NCBI GenBank assembly: GCA_963800395.1
Contig: CAWDBD010000028.1
Span: 248,001 to 312,000 of the forward strand
DNA length: 64,000 bases
Source: DASSBG01 sp963800395
GTDB taxonomy: Bacteria; Pseudomonadota; Gammaproteobacteria; Xanthomonadales; Rhodanobacteraceae
Direction: 5' to 3'
Part shown: one piece after another, positions 27,252-36,947 of the stretch
Position numbering within the stretch: position 1 is the first letter of the stretch
How the letters are laid out: each line of letters begins with the position of its first letter
Notes under the pieces: model-generated
Database searches by the model: none
The model's input: the letters and a program-made list of their open reading frames with translations, nothing else
Told to the model about the DNA's origin: nothing
Program-made: the position numbers and the translations under genes

Positions 27252-28592
27252 ATGCGCAAGACCGCTTTTTACCATCTGCTGCTCGTCTTTCTGGTGTTTG
27301 GCATCGCAGGCGCTGCCCTCGCCAGTGGCCTGAGCGCCACCGTGCACAAGCGTTCCGCCACGGTCTACAGCAAACCGGACTTCAAGGCGCCTGCTGTGGC
27401 CACGCTTGCGCGCAAAGACCCGGTTACCATCAACGATCAGCTGGGCCTGTGGTATCAGGTTGCGCTGTCCGGCGACAGGAGCGGCTACATCCGGGTCAAT
27501 GAGGTTCGTCTCGCCGCCAGCGGCGCTACGGGCTCCGAAGACACCATGCATATCCTGATGACCGGCAAGTCCGGTAGCGGACGGGTAACCGAAACCGCCG
27601 GAGTCCGGGGTCTGGACGAAAGTGAGCTGCGCAGCGCGTCCTTTGATGCCAGGCAACTGCGCGAGATGGAAGGCAACCGCGCCAGCACGGCCAGCGCCGA
27701 GCGCTATGCGCAGCAGCACCATTGGTCAAGGACATCCGTTCCCTGGGCGGGCGAGCCGGCACCCGACCACGGCAACGTGTCGCAGGCCGATGCGCGCGAA
27801 GGCAGCTCGGCCACCCGCAGCCTTCTTCGCAAGGTGGGCCGCGGCATGCTCGGATCCATGCTGCATGTTGGCGAGAAAGCCATTCCCAAGTCGGAGGAGG
27901 AGCTCAGCGACGAGGAGCTCGCACTGGGCCCGCTGATCGCCGGTCGCGTTCTGGGCGCTCGCCCCCTGTGGGACAACGCCGGTGCCCAGCACCGCGTTAA
28001 CGTGATCGGGCGCTGGCTGGCGTCGCAGACATCGCGCCCCGAGCTGCCGTGGACCTTCGGCGTCATTGACAGCCCCGAGTACAATGCCTTTGCAGCGCCT
28101 GGCGGCTACATTCTGGTCACCCGCGGCCTGTATCAACTGGTTGGCAATGACCAGGAGCTGGCTGGCGTGCTTGCCCATGAGATCACCCACGTCGTGCAAC
28201 GCGACCACTACGAAGTGATTCGAAAGCAGCAGACCATGTCAGGCGCCAAGGAACTGATCAGCAGCCGCGTCCATACCGGAGGTGGGCTTGCAGGCAGCCT
28301 CGCCCGCGACTACGTGGAGAAGAACGGCGCCAGCATCCTGCTGACCAGCCTTGATCGCGACGCCGAATACCGCGCCGATGAATTTGCCGAGGTTTACCTG
28401 GCACGTTCGGGCATGAACCCGCTTGCCCTGTACGCCATCCTGCAGAAGATGCTGGCCATGGGCAGCGCATCAGGCGGACTGGCCGAGCTCTACAAGACCC
28501 ATCCGTCACTCGATGACCGTCTGGACCAGATTGACCAGCGCGCCTACGGCACGCTGCAACCCTACCTGAGGCGCAGTGTCGCGGACCTGTAA
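27252..28592 (+). CDS. exported SH3-domain M48 metalloprotease
   Basis: A 446-aa exported protein: signal peptide (MRKTAFYHLLLVFLVFGIAGAALA), then a bacterial SH3-like domain (TVYSKPDFKAPAVATL to SGYIRVNEVRLA), a linker, then an M48 zinc peptidase with GVLAHEITHVVQRDHYE (HExxH) and the later Glu ligand in DAEYRADEFAEVYLARSG. The N-terminal SH3 probably binds cell-wall or other periplasmic ligands, and the peptidase may process envelope proteins, as with BepA-type M48 enzymes; this is inference. ATG 27252 is preceded by GGGGAGAAACC. It follows the CHASE2 gene with the same orientation. Confidence 0.9.
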   Translation: MRKTAFYHLLLVFLVFGIAGAALASGLSATVHKRSATVYSKPDFKAPAVATLARKDPVTINDQLGLWYQVALSGDRSGYIRVNEVRLAASGATGSEDTMHILMTGKSGSGRVTETAGVRGLDESELRSASFDARQLREMEGNRASTASAERYAQQHHWSRTSVPWAGEPAPDHGNVSQADAREGSSATRSLLRKVGRGMLGSMLHVGEKAIPKSEEELSDEELALGPLIAGRVLGARPLWDNAGAQHRVNVIGRWLASQTSRPELPWTFGVIDSPEYNAFAAPGGYILVTRGLYQLVGNDQELAGVLAHEITHVVQRDHYEVIRKQQTMSGAKELISSRVHTGGGLAGSLARDYVEKNGASILLTSLDRDAEYRADEFAEVYLARSGMNPLALYAILQKMLAMGSASGGLAELYKTHPSLDDRLDQIDQRAYGTLQPYLRRSVADL

Positions 28593-28761
28593 CGGCCAGC
28601 GAAAGACTCCTCGGGCCCGGAACCATACGCTTGCAAGGGCTGACAAGCAGCGGCGAACCCCTCTTCGGGCCAGCGCCGGGCACATGTGAAAGCGCAGCCA
28701 GGGCAAACCGGGCGCCTTGTCTGGTGTAGCATCCGACGGCAGGCCAGCCACGGAATAGCCA

Positions 28762-30063
28762 ATGAACAGTGACCAGAACTTGCGCCGCGATCGCCGTCGT
28801 TTCCTGAAGTCCTCTGCGGTCGCTGCCACGGCACTGCCTTTTCTGGCATCCGACACAGCCAGAGCGGACGCGGTGGCCAAGACCGCGCTGCCGCCTTCAA
28901 TCCTGGCTCTGAAGCCGGTAGCAACGCATGCAGTAACCATCACCGATGCCGAGCGCGAGGCGCGGATGCGCAAGGCACAGCGGCTGATGGCCAAGCACAA
29001 GATGGATGCCATCTTCATGGGCGGCGGCACCTCGCTCGACTACTTTACCGGCATCCGCTGGTGGGTCAGCGAACGTACCACCGGCATGCTGTTGCCCAGA
29101 TCCGGTGACCCGGTGTTCATCACACCGGCATTCGAGCGCGAACGCACTCTGGAGCAGATACGCTTCGGCAAGAAGGACGTGCGCACCTGGCAGGAGAACG
29201 AAAGCCCCTATGAAACGATAGCCTCGGTGCTGGCCGAGTGGAAAATCAGGACCGGCACCCTGGGTATCGAGGAGCAACTGCGCTCGGCCAAACAATTCGG
29301 AATTGCCGCGGCGGCGCCGAATGTCACCCTGGCCAGCGCCACGCCCGTCGTGGCCGGCTGTCGTGCCGTCAAGAGCCCGGCCGAACTGGCGCTGATGCAG
29401 CTTGCCAACGATGCCACCCTGGCGGTCTATCACGCGGTATGGAAGGCACTGCAACCGGGCATGACACAGGCGCAAATCATCGCCCTGGTCGATGCGGGCT
29501 ATGCCCGCCAGGGCTTGCGTGGCGAGGCCAGCATCAATGTCGGCAAGTACACCGCCTCGCCGCACGGCTCGCGTGTGCCGCAGCATATTCGCGAGGGCAC
29601 CGTGCTCATGCTTGATGACGGTTGCAAGGTTGGGGGTTACCAGAGCGATATCACCCGCACCTTCGTACTCGGCAAGGCCAGCGACAAGATGAAGCGCGTG
29701 TTCGACATTGTGCGCAAGGCGCAGACTGCCGCGCTCAAGGCCGCCCACCCGGGCGCCGCGATGGAGTCGGTGGATGCTGCCGCACGCAAGGTCATCACCG
29801 ACGCCGGCTACGGCCCCGGTTACAAGTACTTCAGCCACCGCCTGGGCCATGGTATCGGCATGGACATGCATGAGTGGTACTACCTCGTCCAGGGCAACAA
29901 GCGCGCCCTGCGACCGGGCATGACCTTCAGCGACGAACCAGGTATCTACATTGACGGCGAGTTCGGTGTGCGCCTGGAAGACGACATGCACATCACCGAG
30001 GACGGAGCACGCTGGTTCACTGAGCAGAGCCCGTCAATCGAAACGCCGTTCGCGAAAACGTAG
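28762..30063 (+). CDS. exported M24 family metallopeptidase (Xaa-Pro dipeptidase-like)
   Basis: A 433-aa protein with a Tat-like leader (RRDRRRFLKSSAVAATALP), so probably exported folded with its metals. The N-terminal creatinase/prolidase domain spans about 60-200, followed by the pita-bread M24 domain. Ligands are visible in order: MLDDGCKVGGYQSDITRTF (two Asp), RLGHGIGMDMHEW (His), SDEPGIYI (Glu) and VRLEDDM (Glu). The metal site is therefore intact. Function: cleaves X-Pro dipeptides or amino-terminal X-Pro bonds; the exported setting suggests nutrient peptides. The nearest + neighbour is a CocE-type exported hydrolase 150 bases downstream. Confidence 0.91.
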   Translation: MNSDQNLRRDRRRFLKSSAVAATALPFLASDTARADAVAKTALPPSILALKPVATHAVTITDAEREARMRKAQRLMAKHKMDAIFMGGGTSLDYFTGIRWWVSERTTGMLLPRSGDPVFITPAFERERTLEQIRFGKKDVRTWQENESPYETIASVLAEWKIRTGTLGIEEQLRSAKQFGIAAAAPNVTLASATPVVAGCRAVKSPAELALMQLANDATLAVYHAVWKALQPGMTQAQIIALVDAGYARQGLRGEASINVGKYTASPHGSRVPQHIREGTVLMLDDGCKVGGYQSDITRTFVLGKASDKMKRVFDIVRKAQTAALKAAHPGAAMESVDAAARKVITDAGYGPGYKYFSHRLGHGIGMDMHEWYYLVQGNKRALRPGMTFSDEPGIYIDGEFGVRLEDDMHITEDGARWFTEQSPSIETPFAKT

Positions 30064-30212
30064 CCGTGCACGTCTTATTCGCTAGGAAACGTGCTCCTTT
30101 GTGCGGCTTGGAGATGCCCGGAGTTGCAAAATGGCGGCAAACCCACCCATAGTTGTGCGCTTGTCCGTGATGATTTGCGGTCGCGACCATTGCTCATGAG
30201 GACTCTCCCGAC

Positions 30213-32159
30213 ATGAAGACACCCATCCTTGTATCGGCTTTCGTTTCGCTCGCCTGCCTGCTCGCCGGCGGCGCCCATGCGGCACCTCCGCCAGCTCCCG
30301 AAGCCTCAAGGGTCACGCCCGACATGATCCAGACCGGTTCGGACATCCCCGACGACTGGAAGCAGCCGCACGAGAACTTCGATTACACAAAGCGCGAGGT
30401 CATGATACCGATGCGCGACGGCGTCAAGCTGCACACCGTGATCCTGACGCCGAAGGGCGCCAAGGACCTGCCGATCGTGCTCAACCGCACGCCGTACGAG
30501 GCCGACGGCTGCGCACCCAACAACAGCCCGCACCTGCATGATGCGGTGTGGTCGGGCCAGCGCGACTGGGCCGACGGCAGCTTCATCATTGTCTGCCAGG
30601 ACATCCGCGGCAAGTACGGCTCCGAGGGAAAGTACGTCATGACCCGGCCGCCACGCGGTCCGCTCAACCCGACCAGCACCGACGACACCACCGATGCCTG
30701 GGACACCATCGACTGGCTGGTCAAGCACCTCAGGCAATCGAACGGCAAGGTCGGCATGATCGGTTCATCCTACGATGGCTGGACCGTGGTCATGGCCTTG
30801 CTGCATCCGCACCCGGCGCTCAAGGTGGCGGCGCCGGAAAGCCCGATGATCGACGGCTGGATGGGCGACGACTGGTACCACTACGGTGCCCTGCGCCAGG
30901 TCAATCTGGACTACTTCACCGGCCAGATGACCAAGGCAGGCAGCGGCAAGGGTATCCCGCGCAAGAACTACGACGACTACACCAACTTCCTGGAAGCCGG
31001 CTCGGCAGGCGCCTATGCCAAGGCCAACGGTTTCGATCAACTGCCCTGGTGGAACCGGTTCGTCAAGCATCCGGCCTATGACGCATTCTGGCAACTGCAG
31101 GCGCTCGACAGGCAGGTTGCCACGCATCCTTCCAACGTGCCCACGATGTGGCTGCAGGGCTTCTGGGACCAGGAAGACATCTACGGTGCCGTGCATGCCT
31201 GGGAGGCCCTGAAGAAGGCCGGCCACGGCAGCAACAACCATCTGGTGATCGGGCCCTGGTGGCACAGCCAGATCAACCGCGACGGCTGGCACACCGGGCC
31301 GCTGAAGTGGCCCGGCAACACCACGCATGAATTCCGCGAGAACGTGATGATCCCCTGGTTCAATCACTACCTGCGCGGCACGCCGATGGATCAGGCACTG
31401 CCCGAAGCCATGATCTACAATCCGACCGAGAAGCGCTGGGGCCGCTTCTCCAACTGGAAGGTCGCCGCCAATCAGTCACGCAAACCGCTGTACCTGCAGC
31501 AGGACATGGGTCTGGGTTTTGACGCGCCGACCGGCGGCAGCGACAGCTACGTGTCCGATCCGGCCAAGCCAGTGCCCTACTTGCCGCGCCCGATCCCGGC
31601 CAAGAACGAGGACCGCTGGCGCACCTGGCTGGTACACGATCAGCGCTTCGTCGAGACCCGGACCGACGTGCTTTCCTACAGCACGCCGGTGCTCGACAGC
31701 CCGATGACCATCCAGGGTGCGCCCATTGCCGACATTTTTGCCAAAACCACCGGCACGGACGGCGACTTCGTGGTCAAGCTGATCGATGTCTATCCAGGCA
31801 CCTGGCCGGACGACCCGAAGATGGGTGGCTACGAGCTGCCGGTCGCACTGGACATCTTCCGCGGCCGCTATCGCAAGAGTTTTTCCGATCCATCGCCGAT
31901 CCCGGCCAACACGGTGCAGGAATACCGTTTTCGTCTGCCCACGGTCAATTACACTTTCAAGCCCGGCCACCGCATCATGGTGCAGATCCAGTCGAGCCTG
32001 TTCCCGGTGTACGACCGCAACCCGCAGACCTGGGTGCCGAATATCACCTTGGCCAGGCCATCGGATTTCCAAAAGGCAAGCATAACGATCGAGCACTCGC
32101 CCGATGCCCGCAGCGCCGTGCTGTTGCCAGTGGTTCCGGACACGGCTGCAAGCCACTGA
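30213..32159 (+). CDS. exported CocE/NonD family hydrolase (X-Pro dipeptidyl-peptidase/acyl esterase)
   Basis: A 648-aa exported serine hydrolase: signal peptide (cleavage near GAHA-APP), alpha/beta-hydrolase core with MIGSSYDGWTVV (nucleophile Ser), the helical lid region, FWDQEDIYGAVHAW (catalytic Asp) and VIGPWWHSQI (catalytic His). It ends with the C-terminal jelly-roll domain (from about 480) typical of CocE. Related enzymes are cocaine esterase, glutaryl-7-ACA acylase and X-prolyl dipeptidyl aminopeptidase. With the M24 gene next to it, exported proline-peptide use is plausible. ATG 30213 has GAGG upstream. A strong hairpin follows the gene. Confidence 0.9.
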   Translation: MKTPILVSAFVSLACLLAGGAHAAPPPAPEASRVTPDMIQTGSDIPDDWKQPHENFDYTKREVMIPMRDGVKLHTVILTPKGAKDLPIVLNRTPYEADGCAPNNSPHLHDAVWSGQRDWADGSFIIVCQDIRGKYGSEGKYVMTRPPRGPLNPTSTDDTTDAWDTIDWLVKHLRQSNGKVGMIGSSYDGWTVVMALLHPHPALKVAAPESPMIDGWMGDDWYHYGALRQVNLDYFTGQMTKAGSGKGIPRKNYDDYTNFLEAGSAGAYAKANGFDQLPWWNRFVKHPAYDAFWQLQALDRQVATHPSNVPTMWLQGFWDQEDIYGAVHAWEALKKAGHGSNNHLVIGPWWHSQINRDGWHTGPLKWPGNTTHEFRENVMIPWFNHYLRGTPMDQALPEAMIYNPTEKRWGRFSNWKVAANQSRKPLYLQQDMGLGFDAPTGGSDSYVSDPAKPVPYLPRPIPAKNEDRWRTWLVHDQRFVETRTDVLSYSTPVLDSPMTIQGAPIADIFAKTTGTDGDFVVKLIDVYPGTWPDDPKMGGYELPVALDIFRGRYRKSFSDPSPIPANTVQEYRFRLPTVNYTFKPGHRIMVQIQSSLFPVYDRNPQTWVPNITLARPSDFQKASITIEHSPDARSAVLLPVVPDTAASH

Positions 32160-32187
32160 TCCACAACAGTGACGAGGTGATCAGCGA

Positions 32188-32221
32188 GAGCCTGTTGCCC
32201 CGCCTTTCGGGGCTCAGGCTC
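32188..32221 (+). terminator. two-part hairpin downstream of the CocE gene
   Basis: GAGCCTG ... CAGGCTC outer stem and CCCCG (loop CCTTT) CGGGG inner stem, 28 bases after the stop codon. A compact, stable structure with no U-run. Likely transcript end or 3' protection. Confidence 0.55.
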
Positions 32222-32515
32222 CCATTCAATCGGGCCGCGCGAGACCCAGACTGCGCAACCGATGCGGCATGGACGATCGCGATTGAGCATCGCCACGAGC
32301 TGATGAGCTTTGCACCAACCCATGAGCACGAGCGGCGGTGCGATGTCTGCTCGCGCCCGTGTCCGCATCGAACCGGGAACAGCCTGTACCCTGACCAGGC
32401 TCAGGCGCTCCTGCCGCACGCCGCGCCTTGAAAATCCAAAACCACCCAGCCGGGACAGGCTACCTGCCAGACAGCAGCACGCGTGTCTTGCGGCCGGCCA
32501 CGCCATGAGTCATCG
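32222..32515. other. non-coding region before the MFS gene (gap 32160-32515)
   Basis: Apart from the hairpin at 32188-32221 I see no gene. The ORFs here are rich in Arg/His/Cys with no start signal. It presumably contains the MFS promoter. Confidence 0.4.
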
Positions 32516-33769
32516 ATGCGCCTTTTTCTAGCCAACAACGTACGCTTTGCCAGGGAAAACATCCGCTGGATCGGCGGCTGCTTCATTCTCACCATGTTTT
32601 CCTCATTCGGCCAGACCTTCTTCGTGGGTCTGTCGGGCAATGATCTGCGCGCACAGTTTGCTCTTTCCGGCGGCGAGTTTGGCGGCTTGTACATGGCAGC
32701 CACGCTGATGAGCGCGCTTACATTGCCCTGGCTCGGCCGCACCCTGGATCTGATGCCGGGATGGAAGGTTGCCCGTTTCACCATTCCATCGCTGGCGTTC
32801 GCATGCATTCTGCTGACGCTGGCCCCCAACCTCGCGGTCCTGGCACTTGCGCTGTACATGCTGCGCCTGTTCGGCCAGGGCATGATGACCGAGATTGCAT
32901 TCACCGAAACGGGCCGCTGGTTTGTGGCCAACCGCGGGCGCGCCATGGCGCTGGTGGTGCTCGGGTTGCAGGCGGGTTCGACCTTGCTGCCCGTTGCGGT
33001 GGTGCTTCTGCGCGACATGGGGGGCTGGCGTGTGCCGTGGATTGCATCGGCCCTGGTGCTTATGCTGATCGGCTTTCCCCTGGTGCTCAAGCTGCTCAGT
33101 ATCGAGCGTGTTCCACACTCCACCGAATACCATGCCAGCAACGCGCGTCTCGCTCGAAACTGGAGCCGCGGTGAAGTCATTCGCGACCCGGTGTTCTATC
33201 TGCTGCTCACCGGTACGCTGGCGCCCCCATTCATTGGTACCACCCTATTTTTTCATCAGGGCTACCTGATCACGCTGCGTAGCTACGACCCGCTGATATT
33301 CGCCGCCGCGTTTCCGGTAATGTCGGTGACCACGGTCGTTTTCAGCCTGGTGTGCGGCCACCTCATCGACCGATTCGGCGCACTGCGCTTGCTGCCGTTC
33401 GTCCTGATTCCCCTGGCCTTCGCGTCTGCGGCGGCCGGCCTGATCACGCCGGCGTGGGGTATCTATCTGTTCATGTTTCTGCTCGGCGTCAGCTACGGCT
33501 TCACGCAGACCCTTTTGGGCGCGCTATGGCCTGAAGTCTACGGAGTAGCCAATCTGGGCGGCATCCGGGCGCTGACCGTTTCCTCGATGGTGCTTGCCAC
33601 TGCACTGGGTCCCGGCATCACCGGGGCACTCATCGACATGGGTATCGAGCTACCGACGCAGATGCTGTGGATGTCCGGGTGGTGCGTGATCGCCTCGTTC
33701 GGCCTGACCGCCGCATCCAGGATTGTCTCATTGCGCGAGACTGCCGCGTCCGCACATGCACACTCATAG
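32516..33769 (+). CDS. MFS transporter
   Basis: Major facilitator superfamily secondary carrier with 12 predicted membrane segments and 417 aa. The N-half loop RTLDLMPGWKVARF and C-half loop CGHLIDRFGALRLLP occupy the conserved loop 2-3 and 8-9 positions. The motif WFVANRGRAMALVVLGLQAG (TM4-5) places it with carriers related to monocarboxylate/organic-ion MFS members. The substrate is unknown. ATG 32516 fits the hydrophobic start; GTG 32483 would add 11 residues. Neither has a convincing Shine-Dalgarno. Confidence 0.85.
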   Translation: MRLFLANNVRFARENIRWIGGCFILTMFSSFGQTFFVGLSGNDLRAQFALSGGEFGGLYMAATLMSALTLPWLGRTLDLMPGWKVARFTIPSLAFACILLTLAPNLAVLALALYMLRLFGQGMMTEIAFTETGRWFVANRGRAMALVVLGLQAGSTLLPVAVVLLRDMGGWRVPWIASALVLMLIGFPLVLKLLSIERVPHSTEYHASNARLARNWSRGEVIRDPVFYLLLTGTLAPPFIGTTLFFHQGYLITLRSYDPLIFAAAFPVMSVTTVVFSLVCGHLIDRFGALRLLPFVLIPLAFASAAAGLITPAWGIYLFMFLLGVSYGFTQTLLGALWPEVYGVANLGGIRALTVSSMVLATALGPGITGALIDMGIELPTQMLWMSGWCVIASFGLTAASRIVSLRETAASAHAHS

Positions 33770-34087
33770 TGTCCGTCTCCGATTCGGACCCGCGCTGCGC
33801 ATGCGATGTTCGTCAAACCAGGCGCGGCCATCGCCGAGCACGCTCCGGCTACTGGCGACTGAACTGATACCGTCTCATTCTGCGCATATGAAATGCACGC
33901 CAGCGCTGCAGCAGGCGACGCACGCCCGAACTCGGCAGCCCTGCTCGCTTTCGCATTTTCTGGTGACCGCCAAATGAGGCTTATCAATGGGCACCGAATC
34001 TTGCAAAAACCTCCCTTGCCTGGCCCGCCTCGAGTTCGCCCGCCTGCGGTGTAAGATGACACGTCCACGGTTCGCGGGAGATCCCGA
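33770..34087. other. 318-base intergenic region without a recognised gene
   Basis: GTCCG ... CGGAC lies right after the MFS stop and could be a weak stem. The rest shows no gene or repeat that I can support. Confidence 0.4.
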
Positions 34088-34576
34088 ATGTCCAAGTCAA
34101 GATTTGTGACAGCCACCCTGACGCTGCTTGCACTGTTGAGCTTGCTGCCTGCACCAGGCGTCGCGCAATCACCAGGCCTGGCGCCCCAGTCAGGCCATGA
34201 CGCCAGCCTGGCCAAGCAACTTGGCGCCGACGAGTACGGTATGCGCTCCTACGTCCTCGTTCTACTGCGCAGTTCGTCACGCCCGGTGCCCAAGGGACCA
34301 GAACGCGACGCCATGTTCAAGGCGCACTTGGCCAACATTCATCGTTTGGCAAGCACGGGCAAGCTTGTGCTGGCCGGTCCACTGGACGGCGGCGACGGAC
34401 TGCGTGGCCTGTTTGTCTTCGCCGTCAAGGATGTCGATGCAGCGAGGGAGCTAGTTGCCTCCGACCCCGTCATCACAAGGGGCGAAATGGTTGCCGAGTA
34501 CCACGACTTCTATGGCAGCGCGGCGATCATGCAGATCAACGACCTGCACGAGCACCTCAAGAAGAAGGACTTCTGA
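34088..34576 (+). CDS. exported YciI-like protein
   Basis: A 162-aa protein with a signal peptide (about 27 residues, cleavage near GVAQ-SPG). The mature domain is YCII-like: YVLVLLRSSS, then HLANIHRLASTGKLVLAGPL (His of the family's H-D pair), RGLFVFAVKDVDAARELVASDP (Asp) and GEMVAEYHDFYG. YciI domains are usually small cytoplasmic ferredoxin-like folds with a putative catalytic His; an exported version is less common. The function is unknown. GGGAG seven bases before ATG supports the start. Confidence 0.84.
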   Translation: MSKSRFVTATLTLLALLSLLPAPGVAQSPGLAPQSGHDASLAKQLGADEYGMRSYVLVLLRSSSRPVPKGPERDAMFKAHLANIHRLASTGKLVLAGPLDGGDGLRGLFVFAVKDVDAARELVASDPVITRGEMVAEYHDFYGSAAIMQINDLHEHLKKKDF

Positions 34577-34745
34577 GCGGCAACCAGGCGAGTTGTTTTG
34601 CGCTGACCGGGACACAGGCAGACTCCTGCACACCGAACAACGACGCCCAAGTGGACGGGATCGCAGGTTCAGGTTTTGGCTCGGGACGCCCCTCTGTTGC
34701 AGCATTTCCCCCAAGATCGAATATGGGCCGAACACGATGCATGCC

Positions 34746-35057
34746 ATGAGCAAAACCATTCATATCGCCTGCCCGAATTGCGAGGCGCTCAACCGAGTAC
34801 CTTCCGATCGCATGAGCGCGGCTCCCGCCTGTGGCAAGTGCCATCTAACTGCTGTTTCAGGCCGCGCCACCGAAGGTTAACGAGGTGGGCAGCTGGTCAA
34901 GGTCGATATCGAATCGGAACAGGTACTTGGGGGTCGCTTTGGTTTCCGCGGAATACCCACGCTGGCGGTATTCCACGGTAGCCGCGAAGTGGCTCGCCAG
35001 ACCGGGGCCACTCAAAGCGACGGCATCGTCCGCTCGGCGCACAGCCACGGCGAGTAG
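34746..35057 (+). pseudogene. trxC: thioredoxin 2 (trxC) remnant lacking the active site
   Basis: Frame at 34746 starts with the TrxC zinc ribbon: MSKTIHIACPNCEALNRVP followed by ACGKCH (CxxC...CxxC, all four Cys present). It then reaches a TAA at 34878-34880. In the same frame, from 34893, the TrxC C-terminal half reappears: LVKVDIESEQVLGGRFGFR, then GIPTLAVFHGSREVARQTG, and ends at TAG 35055. Between these halves an intact TrxC would have about 60 residues including the WCGPC redox site; only 16 codons including the stop remain, so about 45 codons are gone. The gene is therefore dead as a thioredoxin. Whether the zinc-ribbon fragment is translated is unknown. Confidence 0.85.
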
Positions 35058-35486
35058 TCGATGCCCTTCTGATGCGCAAAGAGTATTCCTGGCCAATTAG
35101 GATACTGGGCGCCATGCCGTCGGGTTTGACGGACCCGAATCCTATTTCATGAGGCATGTACAGCACCGCACCTCCAGCGCGGCCAGGCGCGGGCCATGTT
35201 CCTTCCAGGCACCTGTTGCCCGATCACGGATTGATTTCAGTTACCGGACAGCGCGGCGGATGCACTAGTGATGCCGTCCAGTTTGAGTTTATATACATGT
35301 CTCGCTGGACAGCATGCTGCCCTCATGTCTCAACCAGGCTTTCAGAGCCACCATGTCGGGCGGTCTGCCCAGCATTCCTGCGAAGCGCGAACGGGGCTGG
35401 CTCACCTGCCTTGTCAAGGGTTTCCATGAAACACTGAGACGCGAGCGAGGGCAAGCCACCCCGGTTCGTGCTGTTGCGACAGACCC
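35058..35486. other. 429-base region after the trxC remnant with no recognised gene
   Basis: No family resemblance in any frame and no clear structure. A small AT-rich patch (GAGTTTATATACATG) lies near 35284. It may be debris from the same deletion that hit trxC. Confidence 0.4.
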
Positions 35487-36947
35487 TCAGGGCTGCACGA
35501 AGGTGCAGGGATTCGGATCGAAGGTGCCCAGGAACATGATGTCCTGGAAACCGGTCTTCCAACCGATATCGCGGAACAGCGGCAGGGTCAGATCCACCTT
35601 GTCGAAGATCGTTCGATTCAGGGCAGGCTCCATCAGCAGGTTCGGGAATGCGTCCTTCGAAAAATGAGATACGGACGATCCGCCTTCAAAAGGATTTGGC
35701 GCATACATGCGCACGCAGCCCGAATTGGTCCCCGCCAGAGAGTTCAGGTCGAGAGCTAGCGAGGCATTCACCCCGGGCAAATTGGCCTTGATCGATGTGC
35801 CCAGTGCCTGGCTTGTGCCCAGTGAGGGAATCGTGATGGTGGGATCACTGCCACCCATCGGCGATAGCCCGGACGCCACATTGTTGGCCACCAGAACGCC
35901 GACGGCGCCCGCATCCTGAGCATTTTTCACCTTGACGGTGAAGTTGCACGAGCCTCGATCAATCAGGGCAATCTTGCCCGGCAGGCTGCTCGCATTGACG
36001 AACGGTAATTCACACCCGTCGCTTGTCGTCCCGGTGCCATCGTCAACCAGCACCACGTCAGCGGTCACCGGATTGGTGTCGACACCCGGGCCGAACGCTG
36101 CAGCCTGAGCCGGATAGGCACCGGCAATGCCAGCCGGCGAATTGATGATCGCCGACACTGGATTGCCGAGAATCTTCTGTGCCCACTCGCTGGTCAACGG
36201 ACCCGCCCAGACCAGGTTCGGATCATCGATACTGGCGGCTACACGCTCGCCGCTAGTCATGTCCTTGAAAGTCTTCATGGTAGAAGTGTCGACAAGATAG
36301 TAGCCCCAGACAGGAACGGACGGCGCGCTATAGGCGTTGCCACTCGAGTCATAAAGGGAAGTGAATCCGAGACCATGACCGATCTCATGAAAGACAACCG
36401 GCAGCAGCGGCGTACGGTCGTTCGGAACGGCAATGCCCGGATCGGTGCTGTACCACCACCCCGAGACACCACCGAGACAGCCCGCGTCGATGGAGACGTT
36501 GAACTGGGCCTGTATGTCATTGGAACCGGACAGGTCGGTCCCTGCCAGAGAATTTGCCTCGGCCTGCACGTAAGCCGTCCCCGCACGTGGGGCGTTGGCA
36601 AAATCGGCATGCAAGCTAAGGGGCCCTGCCTGACCCAGGGTGGCACTGTTCGTGGTGCAGGTCAGTGCCGTCATGGATCCGTTGATCGTGATAGTTACCG
36701 GGGATTGCAACAACGCACCCCACTGGTCAGCGGCCTGGGTGAACACACGCAGGCGGCAGTCACCAATCGTCTCGCCCCCGTCGCAGCCAGCTGACGGGTC
36801 GGGCGTTGCCGAGTCGTTGAAGCCGACGCCCGCCGCGTTGACATTGTTGATGACAATCGTCGCGGCATCGACAGTCCTTGCAGCAAGAGAAAGCGCGAGC
36901 GCCAGTGCCACCGTGGGCAGGATCATCAGTCGCGAATCAGCGTTCAT
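35487..36947 (-). CDS. exported HExxH metalloprotease with PA domain
   Basis: A 486-aa exported protein: ATG 36947 has AAGGAG six bases upstream, signal peptide near TVDA-ATI. A metzincin-like zinc motif VVFHEIGHGLGF (HExxHxxG) lies near residue 230. After it a PA (protease-associated) domain is inserted, seen as LPGKIALIDRGSCNFTVKVKN near 330 and GVLVANNVASG. The chain then returns to a catalytic-domain-like end (LFRDIGWKT...). Cysteines point to disulfides and extracellular work. It overlaps the upstream small exported protein by 11 bases, so the two are co-translated. Substrate unknown. Similar PA-domain peptidases occur in Lysobacter-type predators; that is context only. Confidence 0.86.
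   Translation of the reverse strand: MNADSRLMILPTVALALALSLAARTVDAATIVINNVNAAGVGFNDSATPDPSAGCDGGETIGDCRLRVFTQAADQWGALLQSPVTITINGSMTALTCTTNSATLGQAGPLSLHADFANAPRAGTAYVQAEANSLAGTDLSGSNDIQAQFNVSIDAGCLGGVSGWWYSTDPGIAVPNDRTPLLPVVFHEIGHGLGFTSLYDSSGNAYSAPSVPVWGYYLVDTSTMKTFKDMTSGERVAASIDDPNLVWAGPLTSEWAQKILGNPVSAIINSPAGIAGAYPAQAAAFGPGVDTNPVTADVVLVDDGTGTTSDGCELPFVNASSLPGKIALIDRGSCNFTVKVKNAQDAGAVGVLVANNVASGLSPMGGSDPTITIPSLGTSQALGTSIKANLPGVNASLALDLNSLAGTNSGCVRMYAPNPFEGGSSVSHFSKDAFPNLLMEPALNRTIFDKVDLTLPLFRDIGWKTGFQDIMFLGTFDPNPCTFVQP

Noticed and set aside
28897..29991. 364-codon minus-strand ORF inside the M24 gene
   Set aside because: Shadow of an intact peptidase with all metal ligands on the + strand.
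32177..32431. 84-codon ORF after the CocE gene
   Set aside because: It includes the terminator-like hairpin, has many Arg/Cys/His, and no family.
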